This document shows, in pieces, positions 42,635-52,306 of a stretch of 64,000 nt of DNA. The notes below the pieces were generated by a model. That model did not search any database. It saw only the letters and a program-made list of their open reading frames with translations, and was not told the DNA's origin. Position numbers and translations under genes: made by a program. This DNA comes from Bacteroidia bacterium (GTDB lineage Bacteria; Bacteroidota; Bacteroidia; CAIKAF01). The DNA is taken from the NCBI GenBank assembly GCA_030427255.1, contig JAUHWY010000002.1, positions 62,001-126,000 on the forward strand, read 5' to 3'. Numbering within the stretch: position 1 is the first letter of the stretch; the number at the start of each line of letters is the position of its first letter.

Positions 42635-45532
42635 ATGCGTACTTTGTTTCTATTGTGCATATTATGTATGCAACAGCTGAGCAGCCAAAGAGTTGCTCCA
42701 CCTGCCTTTTTTGAGCAAATAGATCGGGAGTTTCCTCATCATCCCGCAGGTCTATCTGCTGCCGTTTCTTGGGAGCACTGCCGCTGGGAATGGATTGGTC
42801 CTAACATGCCGGATGCTTGCAACGGAAAACCCATTCCCATTGGTTTTATGGGTTGGCTTGCCGATGGTAAAGGCCTTTTTCGAGAGAATGCAGGCTTGGC
42901 AGAGGCTGCCACCGGTATTCCTTTCGACAGTTTGCTTGCTTCTCCTCAGGCCGAACTTAGGGCTTGGCATAAGGCCTTAGATGCCGTACTCGATGGAGTA
43001 CAGGACCCTTTGCCTCAGGACTGGTTATGGGCCGCAGCACTTATTTCGTACATTCCCTCCGAGGCTATGTGTGGCAGCACCACGCCTTTAGCTTTTTGGC
43101 TCGACGAAGTACTTAGGGCTTGGGCTCATTTAGGAGGACCCGAAATTAAGTTGGAGGAACTAATTCCAGAGGGCTTGCCTGAATCTTTAAACCTAAGGTC
43201 TGGAAATGACCCTTTTGCGGCATGGAATCCGGCACCTTCCTGCAATTACAACAGCCGGCAGGGTGTGCCGCCAAGCGCCATTACTGTACATACCATGCAA
43301 GGAAGTTTTGCTGGAACTATAGCCTGGTTTCAACATTGTCCCTCCAATGTATCTTGCCATTATTTGGTACGCAGCTCAGATGGCTACCTATTACAAATGG
43401 TAGATGAGGCCGATAGGGCATGGCATGTGGGCACAGAAAACAACTATACCATTGGAATTGAGCATGAAGGCTTTGTTTCTAATCCTGCTTGGTATACCGA
43501 CAGTATGTATGCTTCTTCTGCAGGTTTAAGCCGGAGAATTGCGGCCCGCCATGGCATAGACACCCTTAGAACAGCTTGGTGGCCTTGGGCTGCTGCCACT
43601 CAATACCGATATGCCTTTAGACCGGGCTCGTGCACACGAACCAAAGGACACCAACACTATCCAAACCAAACGCATACCGACCCCGGCCTGCATTGGAATT
43701 GGATGCGCTATGCCCGAAGTTTGGCCCAAATACCTCCGCCCCTTGACTTTGGCGGAACGTCCGGACAATGGAGCTATCCCATGTCGGGTCCTTACCCAAA
43801 CGATGACCTTAGGGCCTGGCGCATAAGCGTGCCCTCTGGCAGAGTGCGCCTGTCTTTTACCCATTTTGACACAGAAAGCGATTGGGACTACCTTATGGTT
43901 TTTGATGGGAGTAATGCCTTGGCGCCCCTGTTGGGGAGCTTTGATGGGCAACAATTGCCCGGGCCTGTAGAATCCTCCGGCAGCAGTCTCTATGTGCTTT
44001 TTCTTAGCGATTGTGCCACTCAGCGTACAGGGTTTTCTTGTGCTTGGCAACAGCTGAATGGCCAAATAGGGGACAGTATTGCGCCTCAAACCCAAATTCC
44101 TCAAAGTGCCCAATGGATTAGCGCCGATTTTAATCAAATGTTTTTGGATTCAGATGCCGGGGGATCCGGACTGCATCAAGCGTTTTGGTTAGCGGCCAGC
44201 CACGATGGTTTCGACTATAAGGGCAACACCGGCCTAGGCATGTTGGCCGAATTTTTTGATGGCCCGCCCGGAGCCTTGCATGCCGGTTGGTCCATCCTTT
44301 CCGGCAGTTGGCAGCAGGGTAGTGGTCGGGTGGTACAGCAACAAGCCATTCCTCAAGCCATTATTAGTATGCCTTTGCAGCAACAGGCCGGTGGTCGCTT
44401 TTATTCTTGGCGATCGGCATTGCATAATTATCAAGGGCAGGGCAGTGCCTCGTTCTATTTTCTTGCCGACAGCTCTGGGGGGCCGGGACGCAATCATAGC
44501 CTACGTTTGTATTGGGATGTGAACGGTCAAGCCCGTCTAGACCGCTGCAGTCAAGGGCATTGCAGCCCTTTAATGACTTGGCAAACTGCTATTCAAGCCG
44601 GTCAAACCCACCATTGGTTGGTGGCAAGCACCGACAGTACCGTACGTATTTGGTTGGATGGGGCTTGGTTGGGCGAGGCTGTGTACACCCCTTTGTTGGG
44701 CTCAAAGGCTTGGGTATCTATGGAAGCCGCCTACAGTGTTTTTGCACTTGAAGAGCTTTTGAGTGGTCCACAGCGCAGTCCAAGCCAACCGAAATGGGTG
44801 CAAACCCAAGCTTGGCCCCCGGGGCATTTGCCCAACCCCAATCCCAATCCTGCTTTGCCTGCCGGTAAAATTTTTGCTTTTGCCACAGATGGGGCAGGGA
44901 ATATGGGACCTTTGGAAGAATTAAGCTACCATTTAGATTTTACGCCCCCTTCGATTCCTCCCTATGTGTTGGACGGCATATTTTCGGATGTGGATACGCT
45001 ACATCAGTTGATGCGTCCGGGCTCTTGGGGAGCTTCGGACGATCCCCACTCGGGTTTAGCAGCCTACCAATGGTGCTTGGGAAGTGTACCGGGCCAATGC
45101 GATTTGGTAGCTTGGCAAAGCTTGGCAGGAGCGCAGTCCATTAACCAGCCCATGGCATTGACGGAAGGAAGCTGGACCTTTTTGTCGGTGCGGGCCGAAA
45201 ACCAGGCAGGCTTATTGTCAGGAATTGCCAGCAGCAATGGTGCCGTTTATGTGGGGGCTAGTGCACAAATAGAAAATCAAGAAGTGCAAACACTTAGGGT
45301 TTGGCCCAATCCATTTACCGGGGAAATCCACCTTAAGGGCAAGGGAATGCAGGGGCGTTTGCTCCGCTTGCTAGACATGCAGGGGCGTGAAGTGAAATCG
45401 GTAGTTTGGCCAGTGGACGGAGAACATCAGTTTGATTGGATTTTTGAGCGCCCTAGTCCCGGAGTATACATTTTACATATCGAAGGAATTCCGGCTTTGC
45501 GGGTGGTATGCAGCGGCATAGATAATTTCTAA
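42635..45532 (+). CDS. Secreted N-acetylmuramoyl-L-alanine amidase with CUB-like domain and T9SS tail
   Basis: 965 aa. Signal [18 protein letters not shown]. Residues ~210-355 are an amidase_2 (PGRP-like) domain: [17 protein letters not shown] with a zinc-binding His, [34 protein letters not shown] and [12 protein letters not shown] with the second His/Asp. Residues ~370-475 resemble a CUB domain ([20 protein letters not shown]). A golvesin-like or laminin-G-like beta region and an Ig-like repeat follow (~500-870), and the last ~80 residues are a type A sorting tail ([36 protein letters not shown]). It should cleave peptidoglycan stem peptides outside the cell, perhaps of prey or competitors. 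Confidence 0.88.
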   Translation: MRTLFLLCILCMQQLSSQRVAPPAFFEQIDREFPHHPAGLSAAVSWEHCRWEWIGPNMPDACNGKPIPIGFMGWLADGKGLFRENAGLAEAATGIPFDSLLASPQAELRAWHKALDAVLDGVQDPLPQDWLWAAALISYIPSEAMCGSTTPLAFWLDEVLRAWAHLGGPEIKLEELIPEGLPESLNLRSGNDPFAAWNPAPSCNYNSRQGVPPSAITVHTMQGSFAGTIAWFQHCPSNVSCHYLVRSSDGYLLQMVDEADRAWHVGTENNYTIGIEHEGFVSNPAWYTDSMYASSAGLSRRIAARHGIDTLRTAWWPWAAATQYRYAFRPGSCTRTKGHQHYPNQTHTDPGLHWNWMRYARSLAQIPPPLDFGGTSGQWSYPMSGPYPNDDLRAWRISVPSGRVRLSFTHFDTESDWDYLMVFDGSNALAPLLGSFDGQQLPGPVESSGSSLYVLFLSDCATQRTGFSCAWQQLNGQIGDSIAPQTQIPQSAQWISADFNQMFLDSDAGGSGLHQAFWLAASHDGFDYKGNTGLGMLAEFFDGPPGALHAGWSILSGSWQQGSGRVVQQQAIPQAIISMPLQQQAGGRFYSWRSALHNYQGQGSASFYFLADSSGGPGRNHSLRLYWDVNGQARLDRCSQGHCSPLMTWQTAIQAGQTHHWLVASTDSTVRIWLDGAWLGEAVYTPLLGSKAWVSMEAAYSVFALEELLSGPQRSPSQPKWVQTQAWPPGHLPNPNPNPALPAGKIFAFATDGAGNMGPLEELSYHLDFTPPSIPPYVLDGIFSDVDTLHQLMRPGSWGASDDPHSGLAAYQWCLGSVPGQCDLVAWQSLAGAQSINQPMALTEGSWTFLSVRAENQAGLLSGIASSNGAVYVGASAQIENQEVQTLRVWPNPFTGEIHLKGKGMQGRLLRLLDMQGREVKSVVWPVDGEHQFDWIFERPSPGVYILHIEGIPALRVVCSGIDNF

Positions 45533-45537
45533 CTTTG
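45530..45537 (+). promoter_or_regulatory. -7 box for asnS (TAACTTTG)
   Basis: An exact TAnnTTTG match that overlaps the stop codon of the amidase gene and lies 18 bases before the asnS ATG. Confidence 0.55.
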
Positions 45538-45555
45538 CCCAGCAAATTACAGACT

Positions 45556-47004
45556 ATGTTACCGGAATCCATCAAACGTATATTGGCCATGGAGCCATCA
45601 GGTCAAGCCGTGCAAACCGGCGGTTGGGTGCGCACCTTTAGAAGCAAGCGTTTTATCCATCTCAACGACGGGAGCTGTTTGTCGGGTTTGCAGGTAGTAG
45701 TTGATTTCGAGCACATGGAGGAGGCGCTCCTAGACCGAATCACTCCGGGCGCCTCCATAAAAGTCAAAGGAACTTTGGTGGCTTCTGCCGGAAAAGGCCA
45801 GCAGTCCGAAATTTTGGCCGACGAAATTGAGGTCTTGGGCGATGCCGTTTCCGATATTGAACACCCCGATTTTTATCCATTGCAACCCAAAGCACACAGC
45901 TTGGAGTTTTTGCGAGAAAAGGCCCATTTGAGGTTTCGTACCCAAACCTTTGGTGCCATTTTTCGTATTCGGCACGCCATGGCTTTTGCCATGCATCGCT
46001 TTTTTCACGAACAAGGCTTTTATTGGCTGCATACGCCCATCTTAACCGCCAGCGATGCGGAGGGGGCCGGCGAAATGTTTCGAGTAACTACTTTGGATCC
46101 GGCGAATACCCCCAAACATAGCGACGGTAGCCCTGACTTTTCTCAGGACTTTTTTGGTAAAGCCGCCCATTTAACGGTTTCCGGACAGTTGGAAGCGGAG
46201 TTAGGTGCATTGGGCTTGGGTAAGGTCTATACCTTTGGTCCTACGTTTAGAGCCGAAAACTCCAACACCACACGCCACTTGGCTGAGTTTTGGATGATTG
46301 AACCCGAGGTGGCTTTTGCCGATTTGAACGACAATATGGATTTGGCCGAAGCAAATCTAAAATACTTGGTGCGGTATGCCCTGGAGCACTGTGCGGAGGA
46401 TTTGGATTTCCTAGACCAAAGGTTTGCCAAAGAAGAAGCCGGAAAGAAGCAAGAGGAGCGAAGCAAGTATGGCTTGATAGAGCGTTTGAAATTGGTGGCT
46501 GAGCAGCCCTTTGAACGGATGACCTACAGCAAAGCCATTGAAATTTTGCAGCAATCTAAGCCCAACAAAAAAGGTAAGTTTGCTTATCCTATCCAAGGCT
46601 GGGGCACGGATTTGCAGTCGGAGCACGAACGTTTTTTGGTAGAAAAGGAAGTGGGAAGACCTGTGATTCTTACCGACTACCCCAAGGAAATTAAGGCCTT
46701 TTACATGCGCCTAGGCGAGGACAACAAAACCGTCCGTGCCATGGACATTTTATTTCCCGGAATTGGCGAAATGGTGGGCGGCTCTCAAAGAGAAGAGCGC
46801 TTGGAAGTGCTAAAAAGTCGCATGAAAGACTTCCACATTCCCGAGGAAGAAATGTGGTGGTATTTAGATACCCGAAAGTTTGGCAGCGTTCCTCACAGCG
46901 GTTACGGCTTGGGCTTTGAACGCTTTTTGCTTTTTGTAACCGGAATGACCAATATCCGTGATGTAATTCCTTTTCCTAGGTATCCAAGGCATATTGAGTT
47001 TTAA
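45556..47004 (+). CDS. asnS: Asparaginyl-tRNA synthetase
   Basis: 482 aa class IIb synthetase. N-terminal OB domain: [23 protein letters not shown]. Class II motif 2 region: [25 protein letters not shown] (split here: [16 protein letters not shown] and AEFWMIEPE), motif 3 [21 protein letters not shown]. The AsnRS-type binding loop with [12 protein letters not shown], not the AspRS signature, supports Asn specificity. Length and the ~50-residue insert around the catalytic core ([20 protein letters not shown]) match Bacteroidota AsnRS. The upstream in-frame TTG at 45535 overlaps the -7 box, so the ATG at 45556 is used. Confidence 0.95.
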   Translation: MLPESIKRILAMEPSGQAVQTGGWVRTFRSKRFIHLNDGSCLSGLQVVVDFEHMEEALLDRITPGASIKVKGTLVASAGKGQQSEILADEIEVLGDAVSDIEHPDFYPLQPKAHSLEFLREKAHLRFRTQTFGAIFRIRHAMAFAMHRFFHEQGFYWLHTPILTASDAEGAGEMFRVTTLDPANTPKHSDGSPDFSQDFFGKAAHLTVSGQLEAELGALGLGKVYTFGPTFRAENSNTTRHLAEFWMIEPEVAFADLNDNMDLAEANLKYLVRYALEHCAEDLDFLDQRFAKEEAGKKQEERSKYGLIERLKLVAEQPFERMTYSKAIEILQQSKPNKKGKFAYPIQGWGTDLQSEHERFLVEKEVGRPVILTDYPKEIKAFYMRLGEDNKTVRAMDILFPGIGEMVGGSQREERLEVLKSRMKDFHIPEEEMWWYLDTRKFGSVPHSGYGLGFERFLLFVTGMTNIRDVIPFPRYPRHIEF

Positions 47005-47035
47005 GCTCCCTTTGGAACACGAATTTGCAAAGAGT

Positions 47036-47176
47036 GGCCCCCCGGCCTAAACGAATGCACGGCAAGCAATAGGCCATGCAGGGCCCGGCGAGGAGGCGGC
47101 TCCCATTTTTCGGGAAAGCCACCGCAGCAGGTTGCCATGCATAGGCCTATGCGCAGATGGGCAGCAGAAAAGGGCC
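47036..47176. repeat. GC-rich nested inverted repeat R7 (relationship to the family uncertain)
   Basis: GGCCC at 47036-47040 faces GGGCC at 47172-47176. Inside, GCAATAGGCCATGCAGGGC pairs imperfectly with GCCATGCATAGGCCTATGC, and GGCGGCTCCC with GGGAAAGCCACC as an apical hairpin. The layout (closing helix, long stem, apical hairpin, ~140 bases, intergenic) is that of R1-R9, but the AGGGACCGG and GGAGGGAGGGCCCG motifs are not present. It lies between the convergent asnS and SDR genes; the ~105 bases after it show nothing else. Confidence 0.5.
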
Positions 47177-47282
47177 GGTTAGATTAGAAAAATTTCTAGA
47201 TGCCGGGGCCCAAAAATCTCTACATCTAAAAAATTAAATAACTGGTTATCAGCACTTTGACTTTTGGCCAATCTCTACATAC

Positions 47283-48014
47283 TCAGAGTTGTTTTTTTCT
47301 GAACATGCCGTCCGGAATATTGCGGATAAGGCACATAATCCACCGCCAGACGGGCAATACATACACCCTTCCTTTCTTCTTCCGAAGTCCTGAAATGGTG
47401 GCTTTGGCTACTTGTTCGGGGCTTGCCGTAAGCGGCTTGGGCAAATCCATGCCGGCCGTCATAGCGGTTCGAATAAATCCCGGTTTTACGGTGCACACAT
47501 GAAACCCATGGTGGTAGCCATAGTTTCTTAGCCCATCAAGGTAGGCGCTAAGTCCGGCTTTGGCTGAACCGTAAAGAAAGTTGCTCATGCGCCCGCGTTC
47601 GCCCGCAACCGAAGAAATGCCTGCTATGGAGCCTTTGCCGCGTTTTTGCATGGCAGAAGCTAAGGCATTGAGCACAGAAACAGCTCCCGCATAATTTACT
47701 TGCACTATGCGCCGGGCATCGGTCGGATGCTCTAGGCTGCCGGGATGCGGTCCCAAATATCCAAATACCAAATACACCTCCTCGGGGCATTCCGGCAAGG
47801 CGTCTACAAAGGCTTGGTGGCTTTCCGGCTTTTCAGCATCGAAAGCAAAGCATTTAACGGGCACCTGATAGCGAATTTCCAAATCCTTTTGTATGGGTTC
47901 CAAATCCTGAAACCTTCGGGCTGCAAGCCAAAGGGAATGACCTTCTTTGGCCAGTTGATGGGCAATGGCTAGGGCAACGTCGGAATGCGCTCCCAAAATG
48001 AGGCAATGTTTCAT
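47283..48014 (-). CDS. SDR oxidoreductase, DprE2-like
   Basis: 243 aa short-chain dehydrogenase. NAD(P) motif LILGAHSDVALAIAHQLA (a GxxSDxA form seen in DprE2), NYAGAVSVLNALA, catalytic Ser in GISSVAGERGR and YGSAKAGLSAY with Tyr/Lys, and a C-terminal amphipathic segment. In mycobacteria DprE2 reduces the 2'-keto intermediate made by DprE1 to yield decaprenylphosphoryl-arabinose. The start overlaps the DprE1-like stop by four bases and that gene overlaps the UbiA gene the same way, so the three form one unit. The assignment rests on sequence plus context. Confidence 0.85.
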   Translation of the reverse strand: MKHCLILGAHSDVALAIAHQLAKEGHSLWLAARRFQDLEPIQKDLEIRYQVPVKCFAFDAEKPESHQAFVDALPECPEEVYLVFGYLGPHPGSLEHPTDARRIVQVNYAGAVSVLNALASAMQKRGKGSIAGISSVAGERGRMSNFLYGSAKAGLSAYLDGLRNYGYHHGFHVCTVKPGFIRTAMTAGMDLPKPLTASPEQVAKATISGLRKKKGRVYVLPVWRWIMCLIRNIPDGMFRKKQL

Positions 48015-49333
48015 AAGTGCAAATCTAGGCGTTGGGATTGCAAACTTTGGAAGGTAGCTTTAGGATCCCTCTCTTTGATTTTTTGACGAAATAGGTCCGC
48101 CTGTGGATAGCTTGCAAACAACATTTCCGGCGGCATGCGTAGGTCTTTGGTCAAATAAACCCGTCCTCCATGTTTCAACACCAGTGCATCCAATTGGCTT
48201 AGAAAACCCTCCAATTTAGGGCTCAGGGGAAAATCCATGGCTAGGGTGAAACCCTCTTTGGGGAACCGCAAATAATTTTCTTTTTGAGGTCCAAAAAGTT
48301 TGAGTACGGTCAAAAAAGAGCCCATGCCATGCGCACGTATGGTTTCTATAATTTTAATCAAGCCTTCCACTTGGTCCGGTGGCAATACGAATTGGTATTG
48401 GGTAAATCCGCGTTTTCCATAAATCCGGTTCCAATGGCCAATGGCATCGAGCGGATAGAAAAAAGGGTCGTAATGGACGAATTGCTCTTTTTGACCCGAA
48501 GGATGCTTGTGGTAGTACAGGAAATTAAAGGCCTTTACCGAAAAGGAGTTAAGCGCAAATCCCGGAAGAAAAAAGGGGAAGTTTTTTTGTTTGGTGCTAT
48601 GGGGGCTTAGGGCTTTGTTTTGCCACTTTTGGGGAAGCTCTTGCGTTTTGGCATGTTCGCCAAGGAGCAAAATGGAACGGCCCATGGCTTTGCCGGGAGC
48701 CAAACAGTCAATCCAAGCTACCGAATGGGTCCAGTCTTGGTTTGCTTGAATTTTTTCTATGGTTTCTTGCAAATTTCTGCACCGAATGCTCCGTTGCTTA
48801 ATGTAAGCCGTTTCTATAGGTTGCAGCTTTAAGGCCAGCCTTAAAATGAGGCCGGTAAGCCCCATGCCTCCCGCACTTAGCTCAAAAAGTTCCCTATGTT
48901 CTTTGCGGCTGCAGCGCAGCACCTCGCCTTTTGCATTCTCCAATTCAATCCAATGCACATGGTCTGAAAAGCAACCGTTTCCATGGTGATTTTTGCCGTG
49001 AATATCGCTGGCAAAGGCGCCTCCCAAGCTCACAAATTTGGTGCCCGGCGTAACAGGAAGAAACCAACCTCTTGGCACAAAAGTTTGTAAAATTTCGTCC
49101 AAGCTTAGTCCGGCTTCGGCCGTTAGGACTCCTGTGTTGGAATCAAAATCCAACATGCAGCGGTTGGCACGGCTCGACCAAATTTGGCCTTGCGAGGCCG
49201 AGTCTCCGTAGCAGCGTCCCATACCACGAGCAATATAGGGACCCGAAGACGGTCTCTCTTTTCCTTGGTAAACCAAAGATTCGGTAACGGGGAAGTTGCC
49301 CCAATTGCGTATGGACTGTTTAAAAGGACTCAT
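48011..49333 (-). CDS. FAD-linked oxidoreductase, DprE1-like (polyprenylphosphoryl-ribose 2'-oxidase)
   Basis: 440 aa of the vanillyl-alcohol-oxidase FAD family. FAD-binding segments: YIARGMGRCYGDSASQGQI, LTAEAGLSLDEILQTFVPRG, PVTPGTKFVSLGGAFASDIHGKNHH and GCFSDHVHWIEL. The C-terminal region has GFTLAMDFPL and RVYLTKDLRM: Ala365 sits where mycobacterial DprE1 has Cys387, and Lys396, 31 residues later, corresponds to catalytic Lys418. DprE1 oxidises the C2' hydroxyl of polyprenylphosphoryl-ribose. The middle gene of the three-gene cassette. Confidence 0.88.
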   Translation of the reverse strand: MSPFKQSIRNWGNFPVTESLVYQGKERPSSGPYIARGMGRCYGDSASQGQIWSSRANRCMLDFDSNTGVLTAEAGLSLDEILQTFVPRGWFLPVTPGTKFVSLGGAFASDIHGKNHHGNGCFSDHVHWIELENAKGEVLRCSRKEHRELFELSAGGMGLTGLILRLALKLQPIETAYIKQRSIRCRNLQETIEKIQANQDWTHSVAWIDCLAPGKAMGRSILLLGEHAKTQELPQKWQNKALSPHSTKQKNFPFFLPGFALNSFSVKAFNFLYYHKHPSGQKEQFVHYDPFFYPLDAIGHWNRIYGKRGFTQYQFVLPPDQVEGLIKIIETIRAHGMGSFLTVLKLFGPQKENYLRFPKEGFTLAMDFPLSPKLEGFLSQLDALVLKHGGRVYLTKDLRMPPEMLFASYPQADLFRQKIKERDPKATFQSLQSQRLDLHL

Positions 49334-50211
49334 GGCAAAACATTCCTATCTGCATAGAGCAAAACCACGAAACTTAGCACCCACAGCAGCAAGCTGATTT
49401 GAATGCCCCGGTCTTTCAATAAAATTTTAGACGGGTTGCCCGACTTTTCAAAAACCAAGGTAAGTTGCAAATACCTAAGCAAACCTATGAGCACAAATAG
49501 TCCGGTGATGTAGAGTTTGTCTGAGCCCATACGGGCAATAACTTCGGGGCTCATGGTGTACATAATATAGCTTACCATTACCACCCCGGCCATGAGCACC
49601 ATGGCAGATTGAATAAAGGGCAGGTTATAGCCGTCTAAGGATTGCCGCATTTTTTTTCCGGAGTCACGCAAAATGAGCAAGTCGTCGCGGCGTTTGGCCA
49701 GTCCCAGAAAAAGAGCCAGCAAAAAGGTCATAATAATAATCCAAGAAGAAATCGGCACCACAGCCAGTACACCGCCGGCCACCACGCGTAAGACAAAGCC
49801 GGTGGCAATCATGGAAATATCGAGTAAAGCTACTTTTTTAAGCCCGGCGCTATAGGCCAAATTAATGGCGAAATAGGCTAAAAGCACCCATAAAAAATTG
49901 GGCTGAAGCCAATAGGCTACAGCAAAGGCAGCTCCAATAAGCAGGGCTGCCAATACTTGACCGCTGCGAATAGACCAAGCTCCACTGGCAAAAGGTCTGA
50001 GTTTTTTTTCGGGGTGAAGCCTGTCTTCCTCTACGTCGCGGATATCATTAATAATGTAAACCGCAGAGGCCGTTAAGCTAAACAGTACAAAACCTAGTAT
50101 ACAGCTCAGTAGGGGGTTCCATTCCAAAAATGCCCCGGCAAAGAACAAGGGAAGGAACAAAAACAGGTTTTTGGTCCATTGATGAATCCGGAGAACTTTC
50201 AACAATACCAT
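49330..50211 (-). CDS. UbiA-family prenyltransferase, polyprenyl-phosphate phosphoribosyltransferase-like
   Basis: 293 aa with about eight hydrophobic spans. The Asp-rich motifs of the family are NDIRDVEEDRLHPEKKLRP (~52-70) and YSAGLKKVALLDISMIATGFVLR (short parts: YSAGLKKVALLD). LRIHQWTKNLFLFLPLFFAG at the N-terminus is typical of the UbiA subclass that attaches phosphoribose to decaprenyl phosphate (Rv3806c-type). It would provide the substrate for the DprE1/DprE2-like enzymes encoded next. A separate phosphatase is not seen here. Confidence 0.88.
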   Translation of the reverse strand: MVLLKVLRIHQWTKNLFLFLPLFFAGAFLEWNPLLSCILGFVLFSLTASAVYIINDIRDVEEDRLHPEKKLRPFASGAWSIRSGQVLAALLIGAAFAVAYWLQPNFLWVLLAYFAINLAYSAGLKKVALLDISMIATGFVLRVVAGGVLAVVPISSWIIIMTFLLALFLGLAKRRDDLLILRDSGKKMRQSLDGYNLPFIQSAMVLMAGVVMVSYIMYTMSPEVIARMGSDKLYITGLFVLIGLLRYLQLTLVFEKSGNPSKILLKDRGIQISLLLWVLSFVVLLYADRNVLP

Positions 50212-50231
50212 GTGTCCTTAACTGTATTTTC

Positions 50232-50239
50232 TATTTTTG
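50232..50239 (+). promoter_or_regulatory. -7 box for the epimerase gene (TATTTTTG)
   Basis: An exact TAnnTTTG match 22 bases before the GTG at 50262, within the 50-base divergent gap to the UbiA gene. Confidence 0.55.
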
Positions 50240-50261
50240 GCCCAAACATGCATGTACAAAG

Positions 50262-51320
50262 GTGAAAAAAATCCTTATTACCGGAACGGGCGGCTTTATT
50301 GGTTTTCACTTGGCTAAACACCTTTTGGATAATGGCCGGGGCGAAGTATTGGGTATTGACGTTCTAAACGACTATTACGATCCGGAGCTTAAAGCAGGGC
50401 GATTGGAGCAGTTGGGCTTAGATAAAGCACGATTAAACGACCCCGGGCCACTTCAAAGCAGCCGATACCCTTTCCGGTTTTGGAAGCTGGATTTATGCCA
50501 TAAAGAGGCCCTGTTTGAGCTGTTGGAAAAAGAAAAGCCGGATTTGGTAGTGCATTTGGCTGCCCAAGCAGGCGTACGTTACTCCTTAACCCATCCGGAA
50601 GCCTATTTGCATGCCAATTTAGAGGCCTTCTTGAATATGATTGAGGGCATGCGCAAAATCGAACCCGAACATTTTGTCTATGCCAGTTCCAGCTCAGTCT
50701 ATGGGCTCAACGGCGAAATCCCTTTTTCTACCCAACACAGCACCGTGCATCCGGTATCGCTTTATGCGGCTACCAAACGCAGCAACGAACTCATGGCGCA
50801 TGCCTACAGCCATTTGTTTCGTATTCCCACCACCGGTCTTCGCTTCTTTACGGTGTACGGACCTTGGGGTAGACCCGATATGGCCCTCTTTTTGTTTACC
50901 GAAGCTATTTTAAAAGGAAAGCCCATCGATGTGTACAACCACGGCAACATGCGGAGGGACTTTACCTATGTCGATGATATAGTAAAAGGTATTGAGGCCG
51001 TAATGGACAAACCTGCCCAGCCCGATTCCTCATTTAACCCTTTGCATCCGCAGCCCGATATTTCTTCGGCACCTTTTAGGGTGCTTAATATTGGACACAG
51101 CAGCCCGGTAAACCTCATGGACTATGTGCATGAAATTGAAAAACAGTTGGGCAAAAAGGCCGAAATAAACCCCATGCCTCTGCAGCCCGGAGATGTGCTT
51201 ACTTCCTACGCCGACGTTACCGAGCTCATTACCGAATATGGATACAAGCCAAACACTTCCATCCAAACCGGTGTAGAACAGTTCATCCGCTGGTACAAAT
51301 CCTATTATGGAGTAAAATAA
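50262..51320 (+). CDS. UDP-glucuronate 4-epimerase-like NAD-dependent epimerase
   Basis: 352 aa extended SDR from a GTG start (upstream in-frame starts are inside the ubiA gene and its promoter region). ITGTGGFIGFHLAKHLL is the NAD motif, then GIDVLNDYYDPELKAGRL, VVHLAAQAGVRYSLTHPEAY, YASSSSVYGLN, YAATKRSNELMAH (Tyr/Lys) and RFFTVYGPWGRPDMALFLFT, RDFTYVDDIV. These match UDP-glucuronate/UDP-glucose 4-epimerases of capsule and LPS synthesis, giving UDP-galacturonate. Divergent from the arabinose-type cassette; both point to envelope polysaccharide. It overlaps the convergent SRPBCC gene by 16 bases. Confidence 0.92.
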   Translation: MKKILITGTGGFIGFHLAKHLLDNGRGEVLGIDVLNDYYDPELKAGRLEQLGLDKARLNDPGPLQSSRYPFRFWKLDLCHKEALFELLEKEKPDLVVHLAAQAGVRYSLTHPEAYLHANLEAFLNMIEGMRKIEPEHFVYASSSSVYGLNGEIPFSTQHSTVHPVSLYAATKRSNELMAHAYSHLFRIPTTGLRFFTVYGPWGRPDMALFLFTEAILKGKPIDVYNHGNMRRDFTYVDDIVKGIEAVMDKPAQPDSSFNPLHPQPDISSAPFRVLNIGHSSPVNLMDYVHEIEKQLGKKAEINPMPLQPGDVLTSYADVTELITEYGYKPNTSIQTGVEQFIRWYKSYYGVK

Positions 51321-51742
51321 GCCGGATATACCTTTTCGCGGTAGCTGAATTGCTTACGCATCAAGGGCAGCAACATTTTGTATATGGGGCTGCTGAATTC
51401 AAATTCAATGTGGTCAATTACGCGGCATTTTCCCTCGCGGCTTTCTACCCGGTGCGTGTGTTTCCAATGGCTTAAGAAAAAGGGTAAGTCGGTGCCTTCG
51501 TCCACAAACCACCAACGGGTGGCCTCGTTTCCGGCCTCGGTTATTTCGCTGGTCCATGCCATGGTTAAAGGCGGAAGACCAATGGCCAATTGCACCTTAT
51601 CGCCGGGGGCACAGCCGTCAAATCGTACTACTTTCATGGGCATCCACTTGGGGTTTAGTGCCGAAAATAACTGCTCATCAAAGCCTTTTACCACCTCCTG
51701 AAGAGAGGCCTTAAACCAAGGGCTGCTAAATGTCCATTGCAT
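51305..51742 (-). CDS. SRPBCC (START-like) domain protein
   Basis: 145 aa. WTFSSPWFKASLQEVVKGFDEQLF, LAIGLPPLTMAWTSEITEAG, RWWFVDEGTDLPFFLSHWKHTHRVE and CRVIDHIEFEF fit a helix-grip START-like fold of about 145 residues that binds hydrophobic ligands. Substrate unknown. The start at 51742 (MQWTFSSPWFKAS) is chosen over longer versions that would run into the divergent folK gene. Confidence 0.75.
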   Translation of the reverse strand: MQWTFSSPWFKASLQEVVKGFDEQLFSALNPKWMPMKVVRFDGCAPGDKVQLAIGLPPLTMAWTSEITEAGNEATRWWFVDEGTDLPFFLSHWKHTHRVESREGKCRVIDHIEFEFSSPIYKMLLPLMRKQFSYREKVYPAYFTP

Positions 51743-51811
51743 AGCCTTATAACAAAAGAATCCGCCATAAGTTGGGAGGGCTTGTAGAACGGAGTTTTGT
51801 ACTTTTCGGCC

Positions 51812-52306
51812 ATGGAGCCATTGGCATGCATTCAGCTGGGAGGCAATCAGCCCCAAACGCCCTATTGGTTTGGCCGAGCCTTAGCTGCCGCTTGCACTTG
51901 GTCCAGCACCGGCTTTTGCTTGGCTAGTCCTTGGTACAGAAGCCCCCCTTGGGGCTACCAAAGCGCCAACGATTTCCTAAACCGGATTTTGGTCTTTCCT
52001 TACAGCTCCAAGCCCGAATCCTTGCTGCGCAATATGCAGCGTTTGGAACAACTGAGCGGAAAGCCCGACCAAAGCCAAGGCTATGCCGATCGGAAGCTCG
52101 ATTTGGATTTGTTGTTTTTGGGTGAAGAAATTGTGAATAAAAAAGACCTTGAATTGCCGCATCCGCGTCTTCATTTGCGCAATTTTGTGCTGTTTCCGTT
52201 GGTAGATATCGTCCCTGATTTCGTTCACCCCTTGCTGCAAAAGCAATTGCACGAGCTCAAGGAGCTTTCTCCCGACATGTCAACCGTAGAGCGATGGATG
52301 GATTAA
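51812..52306 (+). CDS. folK: 2-amino-4-hydroxy-6-hydroxymethyldihydropteridine pyrophosphokinase (HPPK)
   Basis: 164 aa folate-pathway enzyme that transfers pyrophosphate from ATP to the pterin. Motifs: IQLGGNQPQ at the N-terminus, SPWYRSPPWGYQSANDFLNRILV, RKLDLDLLFLGEEIVN (catalytic Asp pair) and LPHPRLHLRNFVLFPLVDIVP. It overlaps the deoxynucleoside kinase gene by 13 bases, a pairing common in Bacteroidota. The ATG at 51812 gives the usual HPPK N-terminus. Confidence 0.93.
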   Translation: MEPLACIQLGGNQPQTPYWFGRALAAACTWSSTGFCLASPWYRSPPWGYQSANDFLNRILVFPYSSKPESLLRNMQRLEQLSGKPDQSQGYADRKLDLDLLFLGEEIVNKKDLELPHPRLHLRNFVLFPLVDIVPDFVHPLLQKQLHELKELSPDMSTVERWMD

